Assembly: GCF_019710635.1 (NCBI RefSeq)
Contig: NZ_JAIFZS010000075.1
Coordinates: forward strand, 1 to 41,037
Origin: Mycolicibacterium xanthum
GTDB taxonomy: Bacteria; Actinomycetota; Actinomycetes; Mycobacteriales; Mycobacteriaceae
Direction of reading: 5' to 3'
DNA: 41,037 nt
Shown here: positions 32,523 to 40,391 of the stretch, piece by piece
Layout of the letters: every line of letters begins with the position of its first letter
Numbering within the stretch: the first letter of the stretch is position 1
Program-made: the position numbers and the translations under genes
The notes under the pieces: model-generated
What the model was told of the DNA's origin: nothing
The model's input: only the letters and a program-made list of their open reading frames with translations
Databases searched by the model: none

Positions 32523-33479
32523 GTGGACGCTGACCGGACTGCGCGCCTGGAACTGCTGCTCGACCGTCAGGACATCGCCGACTGCCTGGCCCGATTCAGC
32601 CGCGGGGTCGACCGTTTCGACCGCGACCTGTTCCTATCGGCGTTCCACCCCGACGCCGTCGTCGCCGCAGGCGAGTTCGTCGGCGGCCCGGCCGATCTGT
32701 ACGACTGGGCCCATGCGATGCACCATCAAGGCCAGGTCGCCACGCAGCACCTGCTACTCAACCACACGTGCGAGGTCGACGGAGACTGCTCGCATTCGGA
32801 GACCTACTACCTGTTCGCGGCGCGCAACCGCGACGAAACGAACTGGCTGGCCGGTGGCCGCTATTTCGACCGGCTCGAACGTCGCGAAGGTCAATGGCGG
32901 ATTGCGTTACGCACCAACGTGATCGAGTGGTCGGGAATGCTTCCCACCATGGCGATCCCGTTCGCCGACGTCGCCGACATCGCCGCCAACGGGCACTCCG
33001 CACGGGACCACACCGATCCGTCCTATGCACGTCCCCTAACCAATCACCGCCAGCTGCACACCCCCGGCTCTAGTCTTCGACCGACAAGTCCGCCATGGGT
33101 GGAACGAAGGCCACAGCGCAGCAGGCAGCGGCTTTCAGAACGAGCAGGGCATCATGCGGATGGCATGCACGAAGTTGCCGGGAACGTAGGCGGGGTCGCC
33201 GACTTCCAGGGCGGGCAGCTGACGCAACAACTCGCCGAACATGGCGCGCAGCTGTGCCCTCGCGACGTGCGCGCCCAGGCAGAAGTGCACCCCTCCGCCA
33301 CCGAATCCGAGGTGCGGGTTGGGGTCTCGGCTGACATCGAACAAATCGGGCCGGTCGAAGACCTCGCTGTCCCAGTTGCCCGACGAGTAGAACATCACGA
33401 CCTTCTCGCCGGGGACGATCTGCTGTCCTCCAAGTTCGTATTCGGCGACCGCGGTCCGGCGGAAGGTCATCACAGGTGA
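32523..33479 (+). CDS. SnoaL-like (nuclear transport factor 2 fold) protein with aberrant C-terminal extension
   Basis: GTG start with GGAGG upstream. Residues 1-180 form a SnoaL-like domain: LLDRQDIADCLARFSRGVDR, FHPDAVV, HLLLNHTCEVDGD and GRYFDRLERREGQWRI. It is a polyketide-cyclase/dehydratase-type small enzyme family often found beside P450s and flavin hydroxylases. The frame then runs on for about 135 residues antisense to the P450 gene, where the sequence is low-complexity. So the supported protein ends near 33065-33073, and a frameshift or lost stop has probably extended it. A stop in the neighbouring frame lies at 33071-33073. Confidence 0.65.
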   Translation: MDADRTARLELLLDRQDIADCLARFSRGVDRFDRDLFLSAFHPDAVVAAGEFVGGPADLYDWAHAMHHQGQVATQHLLLNHTCEVDGDCSHSETYYLFAARNRDETNWLAGGRYFDRLERREGQWRIALRTNVIEWSGMLPTMAIPFADVADIAANGHSARDHTDPSYARPLTNHRQLHTPGSSLRPTSPPWVERRPQRSRQRLSERAGHHADGMHEVAGNVGGVADFQGGQLTQQLAEHGAQLCPRDVRAQAEVHPSATESEVRVGVSADIEQIGPVEDLAVPVARRVEHHDLLAGDDLLSSKFVFGDRGPAEGHHR

Positions 33480-34394
33480 GGCCCAACGCACGAACTCCTC
33501 GACCGCCACGCCGATGCGGTTGTCGAAGTCTTCGGCAAGATAGGCACGCTGGTCCGGATAGTCGGTCAACGCCTTCATCGCGTGGCTGGTCGTCTGGCGG
33601 GTGGTGTCGTTGCCCGCCACGGCGAGGAGCACGAAGAACGCGCCGATCTCGAAGTCCGACAGCCGTTCGCCGTCGATCTCGGCCTGCACCAAGCTGGTCA
33701 GCAGGTCGTCGCCGGGGTTCTTGCGCCGGTCGGCGATGAGCTCGCTGGCGATCCCGTGCAGATAGGTCTGGCCCTCGGCCAGCGTCTCCAGTGGGTGACG
33801 GCCGTTGAGAAACACCGGGTCGGCCCAGGAGACCAGGCCATCGGCGGCTCTCACGACGTTGTCGCGTTCGGAGTCGGGAATCCCCACCATGTCCGAGATC
33901 GTGCGCAGGGGCAACTGCTTGGCGCAGTTCTCCACGAAGTCCGCGCCCGAGCCGGCCTCGGCGAGTTCGCCAACGATGTTCTTGGCGTTGGTCTTGATCT
34001 GATCCTCGATCCGGCGTACCTGCCGGGGCGTGAAGGCCGCCGACACCAGCTTGCGAATCTTGTGGTGCCGCGGGGGATCCATCGCCAGGAAGGACTGCGA
34101 GGCTTCGAGCATCTCCGGGGGGGCGCTCTCGAAGAGGACACCCTGTCCGGAGACGAACACGTCGTTGTTCCGGCTGACGGTGACGATGTCGGCATGCCGG
34201 GTCACCGCCCAGAACCCCGGGTCGTCGGGCACGGTGAGCAGTGCGTCGTCGACGGGCCGGTGCCAGCTCACCGGCCGGTCCCGGCGCAGTTCGGCGAAGG
34301 TGCGTTCGCGTCCGGCCGCGTCCTGGGCCCAGAACGTGCGGGAAGACAGGTCGAGGGTGTCGTAGGGCCGGGTTGTACTTGTCGCGGCGGTCAT
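33135..34394 (-). CDS. Cytochrome P450 in the ADH-ALDH-P450 operon
   Basis: 419 residues from the ATG at 34394, with AGGAG 7-8 nt upstream. The I-helix motif AGNDTT is at 260-265, ExxR is Glu300-Arg303, and the heme loop FGGGGVHFCLG has Cys372. Motifs resemble the actinobacterial CYP125/142/124-type proteins that hydroxylate terminal methyls of steroid side chains or terpenes. The two genes upstream encode an aldehyde and an alcohol dehydrogenase. A methyl-to-carboxylate oxidation chain is the simplest role. It has no ferredoxin beside it. Confidence 0.93.
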   Translation of the reverse strand: MTAATSTTRPYDTLDLSSRTFWAQDAAGRERTFAELRRDRPVSWHRPVDDALLTVPDDPGFWAVTRHADIVTVSRNNDVFVSGQGVLFESAPPEMLEASQSFLAMDPPRHHKIRKLVSAAFTPRQVRRIEDQIKTNAKNIVGELAEAGSGADFVENCAKQLPLRTISDMVGIPDSERDNVVRAADGLVSWADPVFLNGRHPLETLAEGQTYLHGIASELIADRRKNPGDDLLTSLVQAEIDGERLSDFEIGAFFVLLAVAGNDTTRQTTSHAMKALTDYPDQRAYLAEDFDNRIGVAVEEFVRWASPVMTFRRTAVAEYELGGQQIVPGEKVVMFYSSGNWDSEVFDRPDLFDVSRDPNPHLGFGGGGVHFCLGAHVARAQLRAMFGELLRQLPALEVGDPAYVPGNFVHAIRMMPCSF

Positions 34395-34434
34395 CGGGTT
34401 ACTCCTAGCGAAGGTAGATGGATTTGAGGTTGAC

Positions 34435-35850
34435 CTAGGCGTCGAGGCCTTCGGGGCCGAGTTCTCGCCCCAGTCCGCTGGCCTTGACACCGCCGAAAGG
34501 CGCTCCGACGTCCAGGTCGAAGAAGTTGACGCCGATGCTGCCGGTCTGGACACGGCGTGCTACCTCCAGGCCCGCCTGCTCGTCGCGGGTCCACACCGTC
34601 CCGCCGAGCCCGTATTCGGAGTCGTTGGCCAGCGCGATGGCGTGATCGAGACCGTGATACGGGATGACGGCCAGGACCGGCCCGAAGATCTCCTCCCGGG
34701 CCAATTCCGAGGTGTTGTCGACCCGACCGAAAACCGATGGGGCAACGAACCATCCGTGATCGGGGAGGGCGCGATCAGCACCGACGCCGGGAAGCCCGTC
34801 GGCGACTGCGGTGTCGATGTAGCCGCGGATGCGGTCGCGTTGACGTCGGCTGACCACCGGCCCGACGTGGATGCCCACGTCGAAGGGGTCACCGACGGTC
34901 AGACTCGACACCAAGTCGGCCAGGGCATCGAAGATTTCGTCGTGGCGGTGTTGCGGCACCAGCACCCGCGTGGACAGATAGCACGTCTGTCCGTTGTTCA
35001 GCAGCGACGCAGTCGCCAGACCGGACGCGACCTCGACCGCATCGGCGTCGTCGAGGACGATCGCCGCCGACTTGCCGCCGAGTTCGAGGGTGACGGGACG
35101 CAACAGTTCGCCGCAGGTTCGGCCGATGGCCCGTCCCGCTGCGGTCGAACCGGTGAAGGCGACCTTGTCGATCCCGGGATGCGTGACGAGATGTTCGCCG
35201 ATGTCGGCGCCGCCGGTGATCACGTTGAGCACGCCCGGTGGCAGGCCGGCCCGTTCGGCTGCGCCGGCGAGCAGGAAGGCGTCCAGCGTGGTCTCCGGCG
35301 CAGGCTTGAGCACCACGGTGCAGCCTGCAGCGAGGGCCGGAGCGAGTTTGAACGCGGTCAGTACCTGCGGGAAGTTCCACGGCACGATCATCGTGACGAC
35401 GCCCACGGGTTCGCGGCGGACCACCGTGACTCCCTTGCCGTCCAGGCGGGGGCGGCGCTGCTCGGGTTCGGTGGCCCGGGCCAGTGCGGCGTAGTAGCGC
35501 AGCAGTCCGACCGGGCCGTCGCCTTCCGCGGACTGTGCGACGGCGATCGGCATGCCGTTCTGGGCGGTCGTCAGTCCTGCGCGCTCCGCGCCGATCTTCT
35601 CGATTTCATCGGCAAAACGTTCGAGGTGGTCGGCTCGTTCAGCACCCGAGAGCGCTGCCCAGCGCGGATCGGCGAGCCCGGTCCGTGCCGCGTGCACCGC
35701 GGCGTCGACATCGGTGTGCGTCGCCACCGGATAGCTGCCGATCTCTCGGTGATCGATCGGAGAGTGCACGTGCTGCCGTGCCGACGCTGCGTCCGGCATG
35801 CGCCACTGCCCGCCGATGAAGAGTGCGTGGAAATGCTGATCGTGGTTCAC
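34435..35850 (-). CDS. Aldehyde dehydrogenase, C-terminally truncated by an amber codon
   Basis: 471 residues; GTG start with GGGAG upstream. The active site is complete: Asn159 (VPWNF), Lys182, Glu256 (LELGGK) and the nucleophile Cys290 (NNGQTC). It should oxidise an aldehyde with NAD+. The frame stops at TAG (34435-34437) after GPEGLDA. Beyond it, in the same frame, come VNLKSIYLR and a second TAG (34405-34407). Most relatives end GLDAY(x)xLKSIYL, so a Tyr codon appears to have become TAG. The last ten residues, which usually form the oligomer interface, are lost unless the stop is read through. Confidence 0.87.
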   Translation of the reverse strand: MNHDQHFHALFIGGQWRMPDAASARQHVHSPIDHREIGSYPVATHTDVDAAVHAARTGLADPRWAALSGAERADHLERFADEIEKIGAERAGLTTAQNGMPIAVAQSAEGDGPVGLLRYYAALARATEPEQRRPRLDGKGVTVVRREPVGVVTMIVPWNFPQVLTAFKLAPALAAGCTVVLKPAPETTLDAFLLAGAAERAGLPPGVLNVITGGADIGEHLVTHPGIDKVAFTGSTAAGRAIGRTCGELLRPVTLELGGKSAAIVLDDADAVEVASGLATASLLNNGQTCYLSTRVLVPQHRHDEIFDALADLVSSLTVGDPFDVGIHVGPVVSRRQRDRIRGYIDTAVADGLPGVGADRALPDHGWFVAPSVFGRVDNTSELAREEIFGPVLAVIPYHGLDHAIALANDSEYGLGGTVWTRDEQAGLEVARRVQTGSIGVNFFDLDVGAPFGGVKASGLGRELGPEGLDA

Positions 35851-35869
35851 TGCGTGCTCCCTCAGGTGC

Positions 35870-36778
35870 TCAGTTATGTTGAAGAAGAACAGGTTTGATG
35901 ACGGATCCGGCCAGCGAGTCGGCTTCGGCCTGGTTGATCGCCTCCAACGGGTAGGTCTTGATCAGCGAATCGAAGGGGAAGCGGCCTTGTTGCCACAGCC
36001 TGATGAGCGCCGGAATCAGCAGCGCCGGTTGCGCATCGCCTTCGAGGATGCCGGTGACCGTCTTACCCACTGCCAGCGCCATCGGATCCAGCACGAGGTC
36101 ACCGAGCCGTGCGCCGACCAGCCCGCACACCCCGGTCGGGCGCAGGCCGGCGATCGCGGTGCCGATCACCGCAGGCGCACCGGTGGTGTCCAGTGCGTAC
36201 TGGCCTCCGTCGCCGGTGATCTCGGCGATGGCATCCGCCACCTGGGCGAGGTCGCCGCCGTGGACGGTGTGGGTGGCGCCGAGTTCTTCGGCCAGTCGCA
36301 GCCGGGATTCGTGCAGGTCGACCGCAACCACGGTGGTGGCTCCGCTGACCGCGGCGGCCATGACGGCGCTCAGCCCCACCGCCCCCGCCCCGTAGACGAC
36401 GATCGATTGTCCCACAGTGACGTTGAGCGAGTTGAACACCGCGCCCGCACCGGTCTGGACACCGCAGCCCAGTGGGCCCAGCTGCTCCAGCGGCAGGGTG
36501 GGGTCCACCACCACGGTGTTGCGCGCGGCAACGTTGGCGTGGGTGGCAAACGACGACTGTCCGAACCACCGAGCGGAGATCGGGTTGCCGTCTTTGTCGG
36601 TCACCGGTGAGGGTGTGCCGTCGCCTACGCCGCTGAGGTTGCGCTCGAAGAATGTCGCACAGTATGCGGGATGTCCGGCACGGCAGTTCTGACAGCACGA
36701 ACACGAATCGAAAGACGGCACGACATGGTCGCCGACGGCACGGTCCGCCCCGGACCGTTTCGGTCCCGGTCGCTTCAT
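35870..36778 (-). pseudogene. Zinc alcohol dehydrogenase lacking its N-terminus
   Basis: The reading frame gives the later part of an aryl-alcohol-dehydrogenase-type protein. It has VGDHVVPSFD, the structural-zinc cysteines C-x2-C-x2-C-x7-C (CSCCQNCRAGHPAYC), and the NAD-binding GAGAVGLSAVMAA. It ends normally 19 nt before the ALDH start. About 80-90 N-terminal residues, including the catalytic-zinc Cys and Gly-His-Glu, are missing. The DNA upstream (above about 36740) instead encodes a P450 fragment on the other strand. So the operon's promoter and start are gone, and any protein made would likely be inactive. Confidence 0.72.
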
Positions 36779-37013
36779 CGGCGGCGCCGACTCAACTCCG
36801 GTTCACCGCTACGCCTTTGCTCCATTCGGCGGCGGCGTGCACACATGCATCGGCCAACAATTCGCCGACATGAACGTCAAGGCGATCATGCACCAATTGC
36901 TGCGCCGGCACGTCTGGTGGGTGCCGTCGGGATACCGTCCGAAACTGACCTGGGGCACCGGATCCACACCAACCGACGGGCTACCGATCGCCATTCGGCC
37001 GCTCGAGGCCTGA
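36741..37013 (+). pseudogene. Cytochrome P450 C-terminal fragment
   Basis: The plus-strand frame reads PDRFGPGRF, then HRYAFAPFGGGVHTCIGQQF (the heme-ligand loop with its Cys) and ends PTDGLPIAIRPLEA with a stop at 37011-37013. It is the last about 90 residues of a P450. Nothing of the rest of the enzyme is present. It meets the truncated alcohol dehydrogenase tail to tail within about 30 nt, marking a deletion or recombination junction. Confidence 0.72.
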
Positions 37014-37087
37014 CCGCACCGTCACTGCGGCTGAAGCCCCACTCCGTGAACCAAGTCAAGCTCGAGCTAGACGTCGCCACACCATCG

Positions 37088-37750
37088 CTACGGCCACGGA
37101 CGTGACCGCGCGCGATCGTGCGTCCGGCGTTGTCGGCGGACGAGCCGCCGGGCCAGCACCTGCTGCCCGGGGCCGGCCAGCTCCCCGATGACACTGTGCC
37201 GACCCGAGACCGCCATCAACACGGCTTCCGCCGGTCCGGTCAGCTCTGGTCCCCTGCCATGACTCCAGTCCAGGTCGGTCGCCCTCAGGCGTACGCCGCG
37301 GGCGAGGTGCCACCCCGGCAGCTCAGGGGTGTGCAGGCTGTCACCCAGCACACAACGAAGCCGTTCGGCCGGGATCTGGCGCGGCAGACCGAGCGGGCGG
37401 CGGATGTCCTGGTGATGGATGGTGACGTCGAGCAGCGCGAGCCGGCCTCCGAAGGTCGCGGCCAGCCCCTGCGGTCGCAGCCGAGCCTGCAGCCGGTCCA
37501 GGAGCTGTTCGGTGCTGAGCACTGCGAGTTCGTCGACCCACACCTGATTGGCGTCGATGGTCCGACCGCGGATGACACGGCCAAACATGCCGAGCAGGCT
37601 GACGCCGTCGAAGCTCATCACATGAGCGACCACGTCACGCACCCGCCAGCGTTCACACAATGACTGCGTTTGCCACTGCTCGGGCGTCAGAGTCGCCAGC
37701 AGCTCGGCCAGCTCTGTTCGCTCGGCGGTGGCCATCTCGAGACTGTCCAC
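37088..37750 (-). CDS. Maleylpyruvate-isomerase/DinB-fold mycothiol-dependent enzyme family protein
   Basis: About 220 residues from the GTG at 37750, 7 nt after AGGAAGAG; a GTG at 37789 in the same frame would add 13 residues. The metal-binding pattern WRVRDVVAHVMSFDG (His) and LLDVTIHHQDIRRPLG (His-His-Gln-Asp) is that of the mycothiol-dependent maleylpyruvate isomerase (MDMPI) domain. Family members are mycothiol transferases or isomerases; most are uncharacterised. It could detoxify a reactive quinone or ring-cleavage product. Confidence 0.83.
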   Translation of the reverse strand: MDSLEMATAERTELAELLATLTPEQWQTQSLCERWRVRDVVAHVMSFDGVSLLGMFGRVIRGRTIDANQVWVDELAVLSTEQLLDRLQARLRPQGLAATFGGRLALLDVTIHHQDIRRPLGLPRQIPAERLRCVLGDSLHTPELPGWHLARGVRLRATDLDWSHGRGPELTGPAEAVLMAVSGRHSVIGELAGPGQQVLARRLVRRQRRTHDRARSRPWP

Positions 37751-38011
37751 GGGATCAACTCTTCCTGATGCCTGTGCTGACTGGTTCACCCATCATGTGA
37801 CTTCGACACTGGACACGGCAACGTGCCGCCGCTCGGAGCGGGCTACCACGCCGGCCCTCGGCAGGCAAACGCCGATCCGAAAGCCCTTGCAGAGACGCAT
37901 CCGTGGCGTGAGTTCGGCCGGGCAGGAATCTTGTCCATCCGTCAGTTCGTCAGACGACATTCGGTCGGCACGGCCAACCCCTGACGTCCATGTCTCATGA
38001 CTATCAGTCGA

Positions 38012-38027
38012 GATGTCGGTCGACATC
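38012..38027. promoter_or_regulatory. Palindrome upstream of the decayed PPOX copy
   Basis: GATGTCG-GT-CGACATC has perfect 7-nt arms and a 2-nt spacer, 36 nt before the ATG of the PPOX relic. It may be a leftover operator, but its sequence differs from the sites at the two intact copies. Confidence 0.35.
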
Positions 38028-38062
38028 CATCCGCTTGTGGAGTATGCGCACCACGTCAATCC

Positions 38063-38300
38063 ATGTCGATCGTCGACTACGTGCCCACTGAAGGCGACGA
38101 CCTGCTCGTGTCGACCATGGCTGGCCGCGGCACGCACGTGCCGTTGCGCGCAACGGAAGGGTCGGTCTCTGCGTGCTCGACGAACGCCGGCCATGTCGGG
38201 CCAGCCCCTACCTGCGGAAGGCCAGACCGGCCGTCGAGGCGATGGCCCTCGATGAAGACATGGTCGTCCGCTGCTGTCGCCCGTACGCGGCGACGACGAC
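38063..38300 (+). pseudogene. Decayed third copy of the PPOX-like gene
   Basis: It starts MSIVDYVPTEGDDLLVSTMA, close to residues 43-62 of copy 1. Then the frame shifts; another frame continues GLCVLDERRP, and a third gives ARPAVEAMALDEDMVVRC. About 45 codons in the middle (from the DERWPF region to RMSGQPL) are deleted. At least two frameshifts and this deletion make it a pseudogene. No TetR gene remains next to it. Confidence 0.75.
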
Positions 38301-38339
38301 TGTGGGTTCTCGTCTTCCGTGTCATCTGGTGGGCATTTG

Positions 38340-38371
38340 ACCTGCGGTAACACGAGTTGTCTCACGACGTG
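38340..38371. repeat. Direct repeat, copy 1, flanking a VapBC pair
   Basis: Matches 39383-39414 at 26 of 32 positions, including an exact 16-mer GTTGTCTCACGACGTG (38356-38371). The two copies lie in the same orientation, about 1.04 kb apart, on either side of the AbrB/VapC pair. It may be a mobile-element end or duplicated sequence. The surrounding bases 38301-38504 hold no gene. Confidence 0.5.
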
Positions 38372-38504
38372 TCATCGTGGTTTCGTCTCAAATTCGTGTC
38401 ATTTGTTCAGGCTCAAAGAGATCCATTGCGTCGTGATGGACCGCCGGCATTGGAGGAATCCTGTCCACCAACTGTAATCGGCGCGGTGATCGTGCATCAA
38501 GTCG

Positions 38505-38936
38505 TCAACGCGGTGTCCGCGATAGCAGCTCATACTCGACGCCGAGCAGGCGATACGTCGGTTCGGCCCGCCGGTCGCAGGTAACGAGTGACAGCTTGTG
38601 CTGGCGTGCGGTCGCACCGACGAGCCCGTCGTAGAGCGCGCCTCCGGCCAATCCGCCCTCGGCCATTTCCTTCAATACGCGTTTCGTATCCGTCGCCGAC
38701 AAGAAGCGGGACTCCGGGAAGTTCGTGTCTTCTAGACGTAATGCCGCGGTCGGGCTGAGGCGATGTGGCGACGGCAGTCGGGTGAGTACAGAAAGCAGTT
38801 CGACCGCAGCGTGCCCCGACATGCCACGCCGACAGACGAGGAGTCTGTCTATTGCCGCGCGGTGAAAAGGGTTCTCGCGCTGTACGAGTGCGAGCGCCGC
38901 GCTGGTATCAACCAGTACGTGTTCACCTTTGGTCGG
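38505..38936 (-). CDS. vapC: PIN-domain toxin paired with an AbrB-type antitoxin
   Basis: 143 residues from a TTG at 38936 with GGGAG 6-7 nt upstream, overlapping the antitoxin's end by 14 nt; the frame is open to 38981 but only inside the antitoxin gene. PIN acidic positions fit the Asp in VLVDTSAALALV, the Glu in AAVELLSVL, the Asp in ALYDGLVGA and the Asp in VTCDRR. It should be an RNase toxin neutralised by the gene upstream. The TTG start would keep its translation low. Confidence 0.86.
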   Translation of the reverse strand, partial: PTKGEHVLVDTSAALALVQRENPFHRAAIDRLLVCRRGMSGHAAVELLSVLTRLPSPHRLSPTAALRLEDTNFPESRFLSATDTKRVLKEMAEGGLAGGALYDGLVGATARQHKLSLVTCDRRAEPTYRLLGVEYELLSRTPR

Positions 38937-39156
38937 CAAGCCGCAGCTCCCTGACCTCGTCGGAATCCAGTTCGGGCCCACCGGCCGGTAGCAGTAGCAG
39001 GCCGTCTTGTTCGACCAGTTCGTCGGCTGTCACGCTCTCGATGCGGATAGCGGCTCCATCGAGGGAGATCTCTACGTCTCCGGCCGTGATACCGGCCTGA
39101 TCGCGGAGGGTTTTAGGAATTACCAATCGCCCTGCCTTATCTATGGAAGTTCGCAT
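38923..39156 (-). CDS. vapB: AbrB/SpoVT-type (swapped-hairpin) antitoxin
   Basis: 77 residues. The N-terminal 45 residues (SIDKAGRLVIPKTLRDQAGI, then GDVEISLDG) are a typical swapped-hairpin AbrB DNA-binding domain. The acidic C-terminal tail (about 50-77) should wrap the PIN toxin. The gene precedes and overlaps the toxin gene. It is a different antitoxin fold from the other two pairs in this window. Confidence 0.86.
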   Translation of the reverse strand: MRTSIDKAGRLVIPKTLRDQAGITAGDVEISLDGAAIRIESVTADELVEQDGLLLLPAGGPELDSDEVRELRLADQR

Positions 39157-39501
39157 ACCACTGACACTACCATTCAGCTGGCATCGTCACGGAAGGTGCG
39201 CACCAGGGTCACCGAACCAGCGGAGGCCTATATCGGCCTGATCCACCCAACCTGGACAGTGGTGCGGTTGTTGTTGGTGTTGTGTGTGTCGAGTGCGTGT
39301 TGTGCAGCAGCGGAGGAGGCGTGCGTGGTGCTGCGCCGCAGCTGTGACTTCTCACGCCTCATGACCAATCGGGGTTCGCTTCAACTGCGGCTATGCGTGT
39401 TGTCTCACGACGTGACCACGACGATTTGCCTCGCGTTGGTGACCAATGTTCGCAGCGTCGAATCCAGCGTCGGTCCGGTCGTACGCTGCCGACAGAGGCG
39501 G
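39157..39501. other. Spacer with second copy of the direct repeat, no gene
   Basis: This 345-nt region between two leftward toxin-antitoxin operons has no plausible coding frame on either strand. It holds a TG-rich tract at about 39260-39305 and, at 39383-39414, the second copy of the repeat described at 38340. The promoter of the AbrB antitoxin must lie near its left end. Confidence 0.5.
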
Positions 39502-39918
39502 TTACTTCCAGGGGTTGACGATCTCAGCGCCGGTACCCGCGAACTGGCGAGTACTGCGCGTCGCCAAGGCTGCGCGCCGTGATACAGCGATCCCGGCGAT
39601 CTGGACATCTCGAACCTCCACCATGTGTCCGGCTTGTTGTCGGCTGGCGGCGATGGTCCCCGCGGCAACTGCCGCGGTTCGGTCGAAGGATTGCACACGC
39701 CCGTCGAGGTCCTCGTCGAGGAGTTGAGTGAATGCCCTGTCGAGTTGCTTACGACTCCGGCTAGGCACTAGAAGTTCTATGCCCGTTCGTATTTCAAAGA
39801 CGGTTACCGATGTGGTCCAGATCGATTCAACGGGCTGATTGTCGAGCCACTCGATCACGACGGGATCGGGCCTCTCCCGCATCAACGCCGACAGCACGTT
39901 GGTGTCGAGCAATATCAT
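39502..39918 (-). CDS. vapC: PIN-domain toxin, FitB-like VapC
   Basis: 138 residues. The N-terminal MILLDTNVLSALMR contains the first catalytic Asp. Further acidic positions fit the Glu in FEIRTGIE, the Asp in VRDVQIAGIA and a terminal GTGAEIVNPW, as in the FitB/VapC RNase group. Its ATG overlaps the antitoxin stop by 4 nt. Confidence 0.9.
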   Translation of the reverse strand: MILLDTNVLSALMRERPDPVVIEWLDNQPVESIWTTSVTVFEIRTGIELLVPSRSRKQLDRAFTQLLDEDLDGRVQSFDRTAAVAAGTIAASRQQAGHMVEVRDVQIAGIAVSRRAALATRSTRQFAGTGAEIVNPWK

Positions 39919-40166
39919 TCTTCGTCAAACCGTGCCGGCTGCAAGGGTTCTCCACGCAATTCGGGTATGTCCTCCGACAGGCCCACACCTTCGAAGCGTG
40001 AAGCGATCCGTGACCCCAGCCGACCCGGACGGTCATCGACGTTCCGGACCGCGTTCCGCAAGATCTCGCGCACTTCCTCTTCGGTGCTCCGACCATGTTG
40101 GCGGGCTAGCTGCTGCAATTTGGCCTTCGTGTCGTCCTCCAGCTGACGAATGAGAATCTGCGCCAC
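39915..40166 (-). CDS. vapB: FitA-like ribbon-helix-helix antitoxin
   Basis: 83 residues from the GTG at 40166; the frame is open to 40367 without coding character. ILIRQLEDDTKAKLQQLARQ gives the ribbon and first helix, and STEEEVREILRNAV the second helix, as in FitA/VapB. The C-terminal tail is acidic. It has no Shine-Dalgarno. TAGCAT is 8 nt upstream and a 10-nt palindrome ACGATATCGT lies at 40182-40191, so the message is probably leaderless and autorepressed. Confidence 0.86.
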   Translation of the reverse strand: MAQILIRQLEDDTKAKLQQLARQHGRSTEEEVREILRNAVRNVDDRPGRLGSRIASRFEGVGLSEDIPELRGEPLQPARFDEE

Positions 40167-40181
40167 GAGCAGAATGCTATC

Positions 40182-40191
40182 ACGATATCGT
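40182..40191. promoter_or_regulatory. Palindrome upstream of the FitA-like antitoxin
   Basis: ACGATATCGT is perfectly self-complementary and overlaps the region 15-26 nt before the GTG start, next to a TAGCAT -10-like box. It is a likely autoregulatory operator. A second 12-nt palindrome, CCGCCGCGGCGG, is at 40277-40288. Confidence 0.4.
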
Positions 40192-40391
40192 TGGCCATTC
40201 TTCCGAGCAAACAGCTCAACTGCCTGGCGGCGGCGGCAGTCGTCGTGTGTGCTGCCGCCGCTGATGACGGACGACGCCGCCGCGGCGGGGGCGTGGTCAT
40301 CAACAGGGGGAGTCAGCAGGCCGGTACTACAGGGTCGAGTAGATTCTTGGAGGAGCCATCTGAGCACCTAACGTATTCAACGAAGGTCATC

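Noticed and set aside
31555..32922. Plus-strand 455-codon frame opposite the module C hydrolase
   Set aside because: It is antisense to an alpha/beta hydrolase with an intact triad and ends inside the SnoaL-like gene in another frame.
34642..35898. Plus-strand 418-codon frame opposite the aldehyde dehydrogenase
   Set aside because: The opposite strand has all the ALDH catalytic motifs; this is an antisense shadow.
40240..40300. GC-rich repeats suggestive of a CRISPR or other array
   Set aside because: Only a single 12-nt palindrome is present; there is no regular repeat-spacer pattern anywhere in the window.
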